Below are positions 8,398-16,972 of a stretch of DNA of 64,000 nucleotides, piece by piece (the stretch's first letter is position 1; each line of letters begins with the position of its first letter). Source of the DNA: Methylovirgula sp. HY1 (GTDB lineage Bacteria > Pseudomonadota > Alphaproteobacteria > Rhizobiales > Beijerinckiaceae); the NCBI RefSeq assembly GCF_019343105.1, contig NZ_CP073764.1, positions 868,001 through 932,000 on the forward strand, given 5' to 3'. The notes beneath the pieces are model-generated. The model did no database searches, had not been told where the DNA came from, and saw only the letters and a program-made list of their open reading frames with translations. The translations under genes were made by a program, and so were the position numbers.

Positions 8398-9633
8398 CTA
8401 ACGTAAATCCGGCGTCACGTCAAAAAGCCGCGTGTGTTCGGCCAAAGCATAGCGATCGGTCATGCCGGCAATATAGTCGCAGACCAAGCGGGCACGCCGC
8501 GTCTCATCTGCGGATGGAATCAGCGCGGCCGCCTGTGCCCAGTCCGCCGGCATCCATTCCGGATTTTCAAAAAAGGCGGCGAAGAGCGCGCTGACGACAT
8601 CGGCCGCGAGCAATCGAACGCGGGTGATGTGCGGATGCCGGTACATGTTTTGAAACAGAAAGCTCTTGACGAGTTTGTCGACGCTTTCGGTCGCCTGGGT
8701 GAAGGCGATCACCGGTGCCGGCTGCGCCCGCACCTCGGCAGCGCTCTGCACGCCCGTCTTCGCCAGTCGGCGCTGACTCTCCGCGATCGCATCCTCGATG
8801 AAATGGGTGATGACCCGGCGGACCAACTCATGAATGAGCCGCGGTCGCTCGAGGTTCGGGTGCAGCTCTTCGATCTCGCTGCCGAGATCACGCAAGAAAT
8901 CCACTTCCGCGACTTCGGAAAAATCGAAGAGACCGGCGCGCAATCCATCGTCTATGTCATGCGCGTTATAGGCGATGTCGTCGGCGAGCGCTGCCGCTTG
9001 GGCCTCGGCGCTGGCGAAGCTGCCGAGTTCCAGATCATGTTCGGCGTCATATTCGAGCAAGGCAATGGGCAGACCGCGTTCGGCGTAACGGGGGATCGGC
9101 AGGCCGTCAGCCGCGATGAGCGGGCCATTATGCTTCACCAGGCCTTCGAGGGTCTCCCAGGCCAGATTGAGCCCATCGAAATCGGCGTAACGCCGTTCCA
9201 GCTTGGTGACGATGCGGAGCGCCTGAGCATTGTGGTCAAAACCGCCATAAGGCCGCATCAGATCGTCGAGCACGTCCTCGCCAGTATGGCCAAACGGCGT
9301 ATGCCCGAGGTCGTGCGCGAGCGCCAGCGCTTCGGCGAGATCGTCATCGAGGCCGAGGACCCGGGCGATGGCCCGAGCGATCTGCCCGACCTCCATGGAA
9401 TGGGTCAGGCGGGTGCGGTAATGATCGCCTTCATGCGGAACGAAGACCTGCGTCTTATGCGCGAGGCGGCGGAAAGCCGTGCTATGTATGATACGGTCAC
9501 GGTCACGCTGGAAATCGGTCCTTGTCGGCGAGCCAGGCTCGGCAAAACGCCGGCCGCGGCTTTGCGCCGGATCGGCGGCGTAGGGGGCCCGTCGTGGCGG
9601 GAAAGCGACATTCTGCCGATCATGGGATGACAA
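8398..9633 (-). CDS. dgt: Deoxyguanosinetriphosphate triphosphohydrolase-like protein
   Basis: HD-domain hydrolase converting dGTP (and possibly other dNTPs) to deoxynucleoside plus triphosphate. Conserved metal-binding residues are visible: the His of RTRLTHSMEV (about 78), the HD pair in ALAHDLGHTPFGH (about 107-108), and the later Asp in ADDIAYNAHDIDD. The C-terminal part matches the Dgt type common in alphaproteobacteria. No ATG start exists in frame. TTG at 9633 is preferred because CCTCC on the plus strand at 9640-9644 gives a GGAGG site six bases upstream; a TTG at 9666 is the alternative. It is the first gene of the argS block and divergent from erpA. Confidence 0.92.
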   Translation of the reverse strand: MSSHDRQNVAFPPRRAPYAADPAQSRGRRFAEPGSPTRTDFQRDRDRIIHSTAFRRLAHKTQVFVPHEGDHYRTRLTHSMEVGQIARAIARVLGLDDDLAEALALAHDLGHTPFGHTGEDVLDDLMRPYGGFDHNAQALRIVTKLERRYADFDGLNLAWETLEGLVKHNGPLIAADGLPIPRYAERGLPIALLEYDAEHDLELGSFASAEAQAAALADDIAYNAHDIDDGLRAGLFDFSEVAEVDFLRDLGSEIEELHPNLERPRLIHELVRRVITHFIEDAIAESQRRLAKTGVQSAAEVRAQPAPVIAFTQATESVDKLVKSFLFQNMYRHPHITRVRLLAADVVSALFAAFFENPEWMPADWAQAAALIPSADETRRARLVCDYIAGMTDRYALAEHTRLFDVTPDLR

Positions 9634-9858
9634 ATCAAACCTCCAAAGCCGCTGGAACCGGCGCAAGGCTTAGTGCAAGACTTGGTGCAACAGTCGGCGC
9701 AACACTCGGCGCAACACTTGGCCCGCGCAGAGATTTTGGCGTAAGTTTTGCCTCGACTCATTGCAGCCGCAGCCTTCGCGACGTATCTTCCCTATCCAGA
9801 GACGACGCAAGCGTCGGAAGTGCGACGCAGCGGGCCCAACAGATTTCGAGGTTTTGTC

Positions 9859-10203
9859 ATGACCGAAACCGTACTCGACGCCCCGGTCGAGCTGACCATG
9901 AATGCCGCTCAGCGGGTTGCGGAAATCCTGAAGACCGAGCCTACCGGCTCCGTATTGCGCGTCGCCGTCGACGGCGGCGGCTGCTCCGGCTTTCAATATA
10001 CCTATAACATTACCCAAGACCGTTCGGACGAGGATCTCGTCCTCGAGCGGGAAGGCGCGACCGTCGTGATCGATCAGATTTCGCTCGACTTCCTCCGCGG
10101 CTGCCAAATCGACTTCATCGACGATTTGATGGGCCGCATGTTCAAGATCAGCAATCCGGCGGCGACCGCTTCCTGCGGCTGCGGCTCGAGCTTTGCCGTC
10201 TGA
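9859..10203 (+). CDS. erpA: Iron-sulfur cluster insertion protein, HesB/IscA family
   Basis: A-type carrier that delivers iron-sulfur clusters to apoproteins. The 114-residue product has the three conserved cysteines, C42 in GGGCSGFQY and C106/C108 in SCGCGSSF at the C-terminus. ATG 9859 follows GAGG and agrees with the family length of about 110 residues. It is divergent from dgt, as usual in Rhizobiales. A terminator hairpin follows at 10237, so it appears monocistronic. Confidence 0.93.
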   Translation: MTETVLDAPVELTMNAAQRVAEILKTEPTGSVLRVAVDGGGCSGFQYTYNITQDRSDEDLVLEREGATVVIDQISLDFLRGCQIDFIDDLMGRMFKISNPAATASCGCGSSFAV

Positions 10204-10236
10204 ACAGCCGAGCTTGATCATATCGATCTGAAATAA

Positions 10237-10266
10237 GGGGCCGGGCCAATCGCCGGCCCCTTTGCT
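10237..10266 (+). terminator. Rho-independent terminator after erpA
   Basis: GGGGCCGG (10237-10244) pairs exactly with CCGGCCCC (10253-10260) around an eight-base loop, followed by TTTGCTTTG. It starts 33 bases after the erpA stop. Confidence 0.75.
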
Positions 10267-10290
10267 TTGCGGGCAGGATATTAAGCTCGA

Positions 10291-10365
10291 TTATAGCCCG
10301 TGGAGTGCGAGGAGCGCGATCAGACGTCGCCCTTCTTGGCTGGACGCCCATGCGGGTTCGGCCAT
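10291..10365 (-). CDS. Possible 24-residue mini-protein
   Basis: An ATG at 10365 opens a 24-codon frame (begins MAEPAWASSQ, ends LLALHGL) in the gap between erpA and the PfkB gene. A GAGG lies about nine bases upstream. The only support is the ribosome binding site and an amphipathic C-terminus; it may be chance. The rest of the 10204-10543 gap holds the erpA terminator and nothing else recognised. Confidence 0.18.
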   Translation of the reverse strand: MAEPAWASSQEGRRLIALLALHGL

Positions 10366-10543
10366 AATTTGAAACCTCGCCTCAGTTCCTGTAGTCCGTA
10401 TCGATCGGATGCTGCCCAAGCCATTCGGTGCACAGGCCCACTCTTTCTCGATAGGGACCGCGATCACATAGCCTGTTGACGGGCGAGCCGTTTCCGGGTG
10501 ACGGCGACGACTGTATCTCCCTCCAGAATTCCAGAGGCCCTAT

Positions 10544-11434
10544 TTGCAAGCGCTTTTCATCGGCCACACCTATATCGATGTGACTTTGCTCACGAGCGCG
10601 GTGCCGAGCGGCGATGAAAAGACAGTGGCGGACGATTATGCCGTGTCTTTTGGTGGCAATGCGGTCACGGCCGCTTTCGCCTGCGCCAAGCTCGGTTCCA
10701 TTCCAGACCTCATCACCACCGTCGCCGATGACTGGCTCGGCCGCATGTTTCTCGAGATGGCGGCGACCTATAAAATCCCGATCCATCCGCGCCGGGTGAA
10801 GCGCTCGTCGCTCTCCTTCGTGCTGCCAAATGATGGGAAGCGGGCGATCATCCGCGCCCGCGACGATCACCATCTCGAGCCATTTCCGATTCTCGACCTC
10901 GCCGGCTGCCGCGCCCTGCATCTCGACGGGCACCAGGGCGACGCCGCGCTCCATTATGCCAAGCTCTGCCGCGAAAGAGGCATATTGACCTCGCTCGACG
11001 GCGGCGGCCTGCGCGGCAATATTCAAGAACTGCTCGGCTTCATCGACGTCGCCATCGTCGCCGAAAGGCTTTGTGAGCAGATGGCGCTTTCCGCCACGGA
11101 CATGCTCGCCTATCTGCAATCGAAAGGCTGCCGCATCGGCGGCATCACCCAAAGCGAACGCGGCATGCTCTGGTATGATGAAAAGGGATCGGTTTCGCAG
11201 ATGCCGGCGCTGCCGGTGCGAGCGCAAAACATCATCGACACGTCCGGTGCCGGCGATGTGTTCCACGGCGCCTATATCGCCTCCTATCTCGCAGCGCCGG
11301 AGCGTGGCTTTGCAACGCATTTCGAATTCGCCCGCGCCGCCTCGGCCTATAAGATCCAACATCTGGGCAATGAGGCCGGCCTGCCGACATTGGCTGATAT
11401 AGATGCGATCATGCGCGGGATCGCGCCAGCGTGA
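10544..11434 (+). CDS. PfkB/ribokinase-family carbohydrate kinase
   Basis: Predicted sugar or nucleoside kinase, 296 residues. The N-terminal GG motif region (VSFGGNAVTAAFACAKLG, about 34-51) and the C-terminal PfkB signature DTSGAGDVFHG (232-242, catalytic Asp 238) are intact. The start is TTG at 10544, supported by AGAGG six bases upstream. The substrate cannot be read from the sequence. The gene stands alone: a terminator lies upstream and the next gene, 130 bases downstream, encodes an exported protein. Confidence 0.85.
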   Translation: MQALFIGHTYIDVTLLTSAVPSGDEKTVADDYAVSFGGNAVTAAFACAKLGSIPDLITTVADDWLGRMFLEMAATYKIPIHPRRVKRSSLSFVLPNDGKRAIIRARDDHHLEPFPILDLAGCRALHLDGHQGDAALHYAKLCRERGILTSLDGGGLRGNIQELLGFIDVAIVAERLCEQMALSATDMLAYLQSKGCRIGGITQSERGMLWYDEKGSVSQMPALPVRAQNIIDTSGAGDVFHGAYIASYLAAPERGFATHFEFARAASAYKIQHLGNEAGLPTLADIDAIMRGIAPA

Positions 11435-11564
11435 TCGCTGACACCAAAAGCGCGGTTCAGACTCGCGCCTCGGTGAGGAAACGAATGGAAAATCGTTTGC
11501 GCTTTGGCAAATTCATGCTTGGCTGGCATGCTTCAACGCCGCGCGCGGCCGGGTGAGGATCTCT

Positions 11565-13649
11565 ATGCATCGCACAGCCATTCTCGGCGCCTGTTTCTTG
11601 ATCGCCGCGCCATTGGTGCCGATCGAGGCCCCGGCCATTTTCGACAGGCTGACGCTCAGAGCCCAACTGCACGATCTCGCAGGCGGGATTCGCGGGCTCA
11701 GCGCGACGCATGTCAGCGTCGACCCTTCCCGGCACATGGTTCTGATCGAGGGCCTGCTGCTGCGCCGGCCGGGTCTCACTTTGCGGATCGGTCGCCTCGC
11801 CTTGCGCCTGGCAACGCCGCGCTCATCCTTTATCGCGGCAAATTTCATGCAGGCGGCGGCCGCAACCGACCTCGGCGCGCAGCCAGCCACCAATGACACA
11901 TCCGCCGCTCTCGCCCGCACCGGGACGATCGCGGCCGACAATATCATCATCGAAACCGGCGCATTTCGTGCCACGATCAAACATATCGATATGGCGGGCA
12001 CGCAGCTCGGCAAAGCGGATCTCACAGCCCTGTTTGATCCACGAGCAACCGGCTCGGCCGCCGAGCGCCTCGCCAAAATTTCGGCGGCGCATGTCGCCAT
12101 TTCGGAAATCGTGCTCAAGAGCAAACAGATGCCAGCAGCACCCGCCGGAGCCGCGGCGCCGACGCTCGACAATAAGTTAGACGATCCGTCGGACGGGAAG
12201 CCAGACGCCAAGACAGACGCCAAGCCAGAAGCCAAGACAGACGCCAACACTTGGGACGAGAAGGTCGTCCTGAACGACATCGCGATGGACGATGTCGTGC
12301 AGGGCCGGGCCAAGCTGGCGACGATTGGCGCGACGAATGCCATCATTCGCGAGGCCGATGCCGGCGAGCTGCAGGCAGCCTTCGGCCCGACGCGCCTCAC
12401 CGGCCTCGATCTCACGCAAACCGCGCGGCTTTTGCCCGGAGCCGCCGGGACAGGCAAACACCAAAGCCTCTGCGAGAGCCTCAGCATCGACGGCGTCAAA
12501 ATTTCCGCGCCGAAGGCAGAGTTTGGTTTTGCGACGCTGGCTCTCAAGGATGTCAAAACCGGTTCCGTACCCTCTGCCGCCAAAGCAGGTCGCAAGGAAG
12601 CCGACGACGCGAAGGAGACCGCGCTCGCGCAGCTCTTGGCGAAAGTCGACATTGGATCGCTCGGCTTTACCGATCTCCGCTTTACGACGTCCAGCGGCAC
12701 GACGCCTTGGAGCGGCGGCATCAGCCATGGCGTCGTGACCCAAATGGAAGGCAGCAAGATCGGCGAAGCCAATTTCGAAGACTTCACGATCGCGGGCGAT
12801 GGCGCAAAAGCCAAGATCGGGCGCCTCTCATGGCGTGGGGTCGATTCCGCCCCGGCCAATGCGCAATCGACGGCCACGGAACCCGTCGCGAATGCGCCAC
12901 AGGATCAGCAAAGGATCACAGCGGATTCGATCGACCTTGATGTCGCCAACCCCGGCTCCGATCAGACGCCGGCGACCAATCCGGCGCATTTTCAACTCAG
13001 CCATCTCGAATTGACGAGCAGCGATCCGATCGACGGCATGCCGACCCGGGTCAAGGCGGACTTCAATCACTTCACCTTCGATGTCAGCACGATGAAAATG
13101 GGCTATTTGGCTCAGCTCGCGGCCCTCGGTTATGGCAAGCTCGACCTTTCGAGCCGTTTCAAAGCGCATTTAAATAGCGACAATAGCGAATTGTCCGTCG
13201 AAACCCTGTCACTGAGCGGGGCCGACATGGGCTCGGTCCAAGTCTCCGGACGGTTGGATCATGTGACAAAGGGCCTGTTTTCGACGGATCAGACGGACAT
13301 GGAAGTCGGGCTGCTCAATCTCCTCCTGCACCGCATCGAAATTCGGATCGACAACAGCGGTCTCTTCGAACGCATAGTGACCGCGGTGGCCAAAAAAGAC
13401 GATGAGACGCCAGTCGCGATCCGTCAGGAATTCGCGGCCGCTGTCAGCGCCGGCATACCGGAATTGCTCGACCACGGCCGCGGCGCCGATGTCATCGCGG
13501 CAGCGCTGGCGAAATTCATTGCGCAACCGAAAACGTTCCGGCTCTCCATCACTGCACCGGAAGGGATCGGCGCCCTCGACGTCGCACTCATCAAGGACCC
13601 GGCGACGCTTCTCCAGAAAGTCGAGGTCGAAGCTGCCGCACAGCAATGA
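11565..13649 (+). CDS. Large exported protein of unknown function (694 aa)
   Basis: Not recognised with confidence. The N-terminus (HRTAILGACFLIAAPLVPIE) is a signal peptide or signal anchor. The remainder is rich in short beta-prone segments and Ala/Asp, with recurring phrases such as IDGVKIS, LSIDGV, LTSSDPIDG and LSLSGADMGSVQVSGRL, reminiscent of AsmA-like or DUF945-like repeat proteins of the envelope. A low-complexity linker at about residues 205-222 (repeated DAKT/DAKPEAKT, from a 12-base tandem repeat near 12195-12250) divides it. ATG 11565 is preferred over GTG 11553 because GAGG lies six bases before it. No enzymatic motif was seen. An envelope role is inferred from export alone. Confidence 0.7.
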   Translation: MHRTAILGACFLIAAPLVPIEAPAIFDRLTLRAQLHDLAGGIRGLSATHVSVDPSRHMVLIEGLLLRRPGLTLRIGRLALRLATPRSSFIAANFMQAAAATDLGAQPATNDTSAALARTGTIAADNIIIETGAFRATIKHIDMAGTQLGKADLTALFDPRATGSAAERLAKISAAHVAISEIVLKSKQMPAAPAGAAAPTLDNKLDDPSDGKPDAKTDAKPEAKTDANTWDEKVVLNDIAMDDVVQGRAKLATIGATNAIIREADAGELQAAFGPTRLTGLDLTQTARLLPGAAGTGKHQSLCESLSIDGVKISAPKAEFGFATLALKDVKTGSVPSAAKAGRKEADDAKETALAQLLAKVDIGSLGFTDLRFTTSSGTTPWSGGISHGVVTQMEGSKIGEANFEDFTIAGDGAKAKIGRLSWRGVDSAPANAQSTATEPVANAPQDQQRITADSIDLDVANPGSDQTPATNPAHFQLSHLELTSSDPIDGMPTRVKADFNHFTFDVSTMKMGYLAQLAALGYGKLDLSSRFKAHLNSDNSELSVETLSLSGADMGSVQVSGRLDHVTKGLFSTDQTDMEVGLLNLLLHRIEIRIDNSGLFERIVTAVAKKDDETPVAIRQEFAAAVSAGIPELLDHGRGADVIAAALAKFIAQPKTFRLSITAPEGIGALDVALIKDPATLLQKVEVEAAAQQ

Positions 13650-13711
13650 TGCCGCCGGGCCTGCGTGCCGCACGCGAATTTCGCTGTTTGCCGTATAGCG
13701 TATGACCGCCC

Positions 13712-13754
13712 GCATGATCTTGTCCGAAAAGTCTCCAACTTTTCGGGATCATGC
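13712..13754. repeat. Rhizobiales-type dispersed palindrome (gcatgatc...gatcatgc)
   Basis: GCATGATC plus CCGAAAAGT (13712-13732, with a four-base bulge) pairs with ACTTTTCGG plus GATCATGC (13738-13754). Such gatcatgc/ttttcgg palindromes are widespread in Rhizobiales genomes. It lies between two convergent genes and may also end transcripts. Confidence 0.75.
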
Positions 13755-14063
13755 TCAGTCCTCGTCTGGAGGGGACGGATCGACGAGCTGACGGGCGACG
13801 AACTGACCGCGCTCGCTGAGGCCGATATGGCCCATGCGCGCCCGCTCGGCCACCAGGCCCTCCGTGAGGATTTGCATATGCACGGCCCGCATCTCGTCGC
13901 GGGACATGCCGACTTCTTGCTCGATCCGCGCGGCCTGGACGGCATAATCCGGCGGCGCCCCGGTCCCGATGAGGAATTTGAGGATGTGCTCGCGCAACGA
14001 CGCCATCCGATCCTGAGGGATCTCCGGGATGGCGCTAAAAACTGCTTTTCCTTGCTCAGCCAT
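13755..14063 (-). CDS. Small conserved-looking protein of unknown function (102 aa)
   Basis: A 102-residue acidic helical protein without signal peptide. The middle (ASLREHILKFLIGTGAPPDY, then AARIEQEVGMSRDEMRAVHM) and the end (LVAERARMGHIGLSERGQFV) look like a helix-turn-helix/winged-helix fold, but no family was recognised. The start is uncertain: ATG 14063 has no clear ribosome binding site and an internal ATG near 14006 follows AGGAT. It is convergent with the preceding 694-residue protein and separated from it by a dispersed palindrome. Confidence 0.5.
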   Translation of the reverse strand: MAEQGKAVFSAIPEIPQDRMASLREHILKFLIGTGAPPDYAVQAARIEQEVGMSRDEMRAVHMQILTEGLVAERARMGHIGLSERGQFVARQLVDPSPPDED

Positions 14064-14386
14064 GTCTGAAAATAAGCAAGTCACGCGCCAGCGCGGCCGG
14101 TCACCAGCCCTCCGACGCAAAGCGCGGCGCGGCGCAAACGCGAATGCATCCAAATAATATGTTTTAAAATCATATATTTATGTTGCTTTACCCGTGCCGT
14201 TATCGAATCCGCGCGGTCGAGTCCGAATTGGCGCCGATCTTCGGGAGATCTGGATGCCACAGCCGTGCATATGTTGATGACCCAGCGGCGGAACTTGCCG
14301 CTTGCCTCATCTGCGACTATGCAAAACACCTCCCGCGGCTCAATCGACCCTTCCCATTCAAACAGCGGTTCGTGGAAACCTGCACA

Positions 14387-14773
14387 ATGTCACTTATGAT
14401 CGAAACATCCGCTGGCGAATTGATCGACAAGATCACAATCCTTGAAATCAAGCTGGAAAATATTCGCGATCCGTCCAAGCTCGCAAATATCGCGCATGAA
14501 CATAAGCTTCTGACCGCGACGCTGCGGCAGGAAATTCCGCCGAGCGCCGCGCTCGATGCGCTCGCCGCGGCGCTCAAATCGGTCAATGCCGAGCTATGGC
14601 AGATCGAGGATGCGATCCGCGAGCAAGAAAGAGCGCAGAGCTTTGGCGCAGAATTCGTGGCCCTCGCGCGATCGGTCTATCGGACGAATGATCGAAGGGC
14701 GGCTCTGAAGCGCGAGATCAATGGGCTATTGCGCAGCGACATCGTCGAAGAAAAGAGCTACGCGGCTTATTGA
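14387..14773 (+). CDS. DUF6165-family protein (128 aa)
   Basis: A 128-residue all-helical protein. The N-terminal phrase IETSAGELIDKITILEIKLE (residues about 4-23) is the hallmark of the DUF6165 family, whose members often lie near glycosyltransferase or lipopolysaccharide genes; function is unknown. ATG 14387 (or 14396) is chosen because the upstream frame has no family similarity. It is followed 165 bases later by nadK on the same strand. A hydrophilic, possibly coiled-coil protein with no membrane segment. Confidence 0.72.
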   Translation: MSLMIETSAGELIDKITILEIKLENIRDPSKLANIAHEHKLLTATLRQEIPPSAALDALAAALKSVNAELWQIEDAIREQERAQSFGAEFVALARSVYRTNDRRAALKREINGLLRSDIVEEKSYAAY

Positions 14774-14938
14774 TCCAAGGGCGATCCAACAGCCGAGGAT
14801 CGCTTTGTCGCCGCAGCGGCTTGCGGCTATACCTTTTAGGCGCCAGATGGCCGCCGATTGGTCTGGCGCATCTTCAGGTCGCATCGAGTCATGCGATTGG
14901 AAAGATGCTCGCGGAACCAAGGCGCCGGAGAAATCGAG

Positions 14939-15700
14939 ATGAAACGCATCGCCTTTCTCTCCGCCGGCACGCCGGAAGCCGAGGCCGCGCGCATTCGCCT
15001 CATCCATGCTTACGGGAACTGCGATCCGGCCCTGGCCGACGTGATCGTCGCGCTCGGCGGCGATGGGCTCATGCTGCAGACTCTGCATCGCTTCATGGAT
15101 GCGCAAAAGCCAATCTATGGGATGAATCGCGGCTCCGTCGGCTTTTTGATGAACGAATATCGCGAGGACGATCTCGAGCGGCGGATCGAAGAGGCCGCGC
15201 CCTCGATCGTTCATCCGCTGCTGATGGTCGCGACCAATATTCGCGGCGAAGTCGCCGAGGCGCGTGCCATCAACGAAGTCTCGGTATTGCGGCAGTCCTA
15301 TCAAGCGGCAAAGATCAAGATTTCGATCGACGGTAAGGAACGACTCGCCGAACTCGTCGCCGATGGACTTCTTGTGGCGACACCGGCCGGGTCGACCGCC
15401 TACAATCTCTCTGTCGACGGACCGATTTTGCCGCTCGACGCGCCGCTCATGGCCTTGACCCCGATCTCAGCCTTCAGGCCGCGGCGCTGGCGCGGCGCAT
15501 TGCTGCCGGACACCGCCCATGTGACGCTCGAATTTCTCGAGCCACACAAACGCCCGGTGGCGGCCGTTGCCGATCACTTCGAATTCAAAGAGGTCGTCAA
15601 GGTCGAGATTGCGATGGATCACGCCACCGGCCTCGTCATCTTGCACGATCCCGGCCATTCGCTCGACGAACGAATCTTGCGCGAACAATTCGGCTATTGA
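14939..15700 (+). CDS. nadK: NAD kinase
   Basis: Phosphorylates NAD to NADP using ATP or polyphosphate; the only NADP source in most bacteria. The 253-residue product has the diagnostic GGDG motif (40-43, in [12 protein letters not shown]), the [11 protein letters not shown] segment, NEVSVLR, and the substrate-binding [11 protein letters not shown] loop. Length fits the short alphaproteobacterial form. The ATG at 14939 follows GGAG eight bases upstream. The downstream 270 bases hold several palindromic elements before nudK. Confidence 0.95.
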   Translation: MKRIAFLSAGTPEAEAARIRLIHAYGNCDPALADVIVALGGDGLMLQTLHRFMDAQKPIYGMNRGSVGFLMNEYREDDLERRIEEAAPSIVHPLLMVATNIRGEVAEARAINEVSVLRQSYQAAKIKISIDGKERLAELVADGLLVATPAGSTAYNLSVDGPILPLDAPLMALTPISAFRPRRWRGALLPDTAHVTLEFLEPHKRPVAAVADHFEFKEVVKVEIAMDHATGLVILHDPGHSLDERILREQFGY

Positions 15701-15752
15701 GCATGAGGTCGGCTCACCCATTCTTTCGGATGAACGCCGCGATGACACCCTA

Positions 15753-15796
15753 GAGCATTGTCCGATCGGGTGGACTCACGCGATCGGAAAACGCTC
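15753..15796. repeat. Dispersed palindrome of the gagcgttttccgatcg family
   Basis: GAGCATTGTCCGATCG (15753-15768) and CGATCGGAAAACGCTC (15781-15796) match as inverted arms at 14 of 16 positions around a 12-base loop. The right arm is shared with the copy at 8361-8374. Confidence 0.7.
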
Positions 15797-15830
15797 CAAA
15801 TCAATAAGCTGGAGCATGGTCTTATCAATA

Positions 15831-15854
15831 AGAACTCGGATATATCCGAGTTCT
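15831..15854. repeat. Perfect 24-bp palindrome, core CGGATATATCCG
   Basis: All 24 bases read identically on both strands: arms AGAACT/AGTTCT around the 12-bp core CGGATATATCCG. Its centre is 32 bp from the centre of the next palindrome, about three helical turns, which would place two dimeric proteins on the same DNA face. Confidence 0.8.
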
Positions 15855-15861
15855 AAAAAGT

Positions 15862-15887
15862 GAGACATCGGATATATCCGATGTCTC
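15862..15887. repeat. Perfect 26-bp palindrome, same core, different arms
   Basis: Arms GAGACAT/ATGTCTC flank the identical 12-bp core CGGATATATCCG. A seven-base spacer (aaaaagt) separates it from the 24-bp palindrome. It ends 85 bases before the nudK start. Confidence 0.8.
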
Positions 15888-15972
15888 AAATATCGGAAAA
15901 GTCATTCAACTTTTCCGGAACATGCTCTAAGGTTTCTCGAAGGTTGCCCGGTCGCCAGATGAGTATCGGCGC

Positions 15973-16566
15973 ATGAACAAGACAATCGACATCCTGCGTC
16001 GCGAAATTCTGTCGCGCGGCTTTGGACTTTTGGAAAATATAACGATCCGCCGCCGCCGGTTTGATGCAAAGCCGCAGGAAATTTCTCGCGAAGTCTATAA
16101 TGTCGGCGATGGCGTCGCCATCTTGCTTTATGATCCGGAACGCGGCCGCGTATTGCTCGTGCGGCAGTTCCGGCTCGCGGCCTATCTCGGCACCGGGCGG
16201 CAAACGATCGTCGAATGTTGCGCTGGAAAGATCGACGGAATCGACCCCGCCGTTCGCATCATCATGGAGGTGCGGGAGGAAACCGGCTATGCGGTGAAAA
16301 ATCCCCGCTTTCTCTTCGAGGCTTTCATGAGCCCCGGCGTGCTCACCGAAAAGCTCTTCTTCTTCATCGCGCCCTATTCGCCGGCCGATAAGATCGATGC
16401 CGGAGGCGGCGTCGATGATGACGAAGACATAGAAGTGATCGAGCCAAGTTTCGACGAAGCGCTGGCAATGATCGACAGCGGCGAGATCATCGACGTCAAG
16501 ACAATCCTTCTCTTGCAATATGCCAAGCTTATGGGGCTAATTGGGGCTAATGGGCAGCACGGCTAG
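15973..16566 (+). CDS. nudK: NudK-type Nudix hydrolase (GDP-mannose/ADP-ribose pyrophosphatase)
   Basis: Cytoplasmic Nudix enzyme cleaving nucleoside diphosphate sugars to NMP and sugar phosphate. The 197-residue product follows the NudK layout: RRFD segment, VLLVRQFRLAAY, a one-residue-short Nudix box typical of NudK (GKIDGIDPAVRIIMEVREET), then FMSPGVLTEKLFFFIA, AGGGVDDDEDIEVIE and a C-terminal GEIIDVKTILLLQY. In the box the usual Glu after G-x5 is Asp; the metal-binding REET part is intact. It is preceded by a palindrome cluster and is convergent with a small exported protein gene. Confidence 0.85.
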   Translation: MNKTIDILRREILSRGFGLLENITIRRRRFDAKPQEISREVYNVGDGVAILLYDPERGRVLLVRQFRLAAYLGTGRQTIVECCAGKIDGIDPAVRIIMEVREETGYAVKNPRFLFEAFMSPGVLTEKLFFFIAPYSPADKIDAGGGVDDDEDIEVIEPSFDEALAMIDSGEIIDVKTILLLQYAKLMGLIGANGQHG

Positions 16567-16595
16567 CTAATCGCAAACGACCCCCACCGATCGCC

Positions 16596-16883
16596 TCAAT
16601 GGGTCATCTCTTTTTTGTGCAGGCATTTGCCGATACATGCTTTGAGATTAACCAGGAGATCGGGATCTTTTGCATTGCGACGGCAGCGCGATACGCATGC
16701 ATGCGTCCGCGCGGTGAGCCGCGATGACGGGATGCATCGGTCCTGGCAAGCTTTGTCCGATTTGGCGCAGCCGACAAGGCATTGCGCCATGCCGCCGGCA
16801 TCTTGCGCCAGCACGCCCGTGCTCCCAATTTGCAACGAGAGAATCGCAAGTCCGGCCATCGTCGCGAAAGACCATCCACGCAT
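16596..16883 (-). CDS. Exported mini-protein with four CxxxC motifs (95 aa)
   Basis: Function unknown. An N-terminal signal peptide (about 1-26, ending STGVLAQ) is followed by a short mature protein with eight cysteines arranged as four CxxxC pairs: CLVGC, CQDRC, CVSRC and CIGKC. The spacing suggests a helical hairpin stapled by disulfides, or binding of a metal or haem, in the periplasm. The ATG at 16883 has GGAGG about nine bases upstream. It stands alone between nudK and the DUF2336 gene. The regular CxxxC pattern recalls twin-Cx3C helical hairpin folds but no family is claimed. Confidence 0.72.
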   Translation of the reverse strand: MRGWSFATMAGLAILSLQIGSTGVLAQDAGGMAQCLVGCAKSDKACQDRCIPSSRLTARTHACVSRCRRNAKDPDLLVNLKACIGKCLHKKEMTH

Positions 16884-16972
16884 GATCCATCTCCTCCCCG
16901 GATCAGCAATCGCTGAAACGGAAAGTGACGTCGTTGACGTGGATCAACGCAGAAGACCGTGTTGAATACTCA

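Larger units (their letters stand above)
15811..15928. repeat. Composite repeat: nested palindromes between gagcatg/catgctc ends
   Basis: The element is bounded by ggagcatgg on the left and gaacatgctcta on the right. Inside are two perfect palindromes and, at 15894-15917, a third hairpin (CGGAAAAGT / ACTTTTCCG). It lies between nadK and nudK. No open frame is present. Confidence 0.65.
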
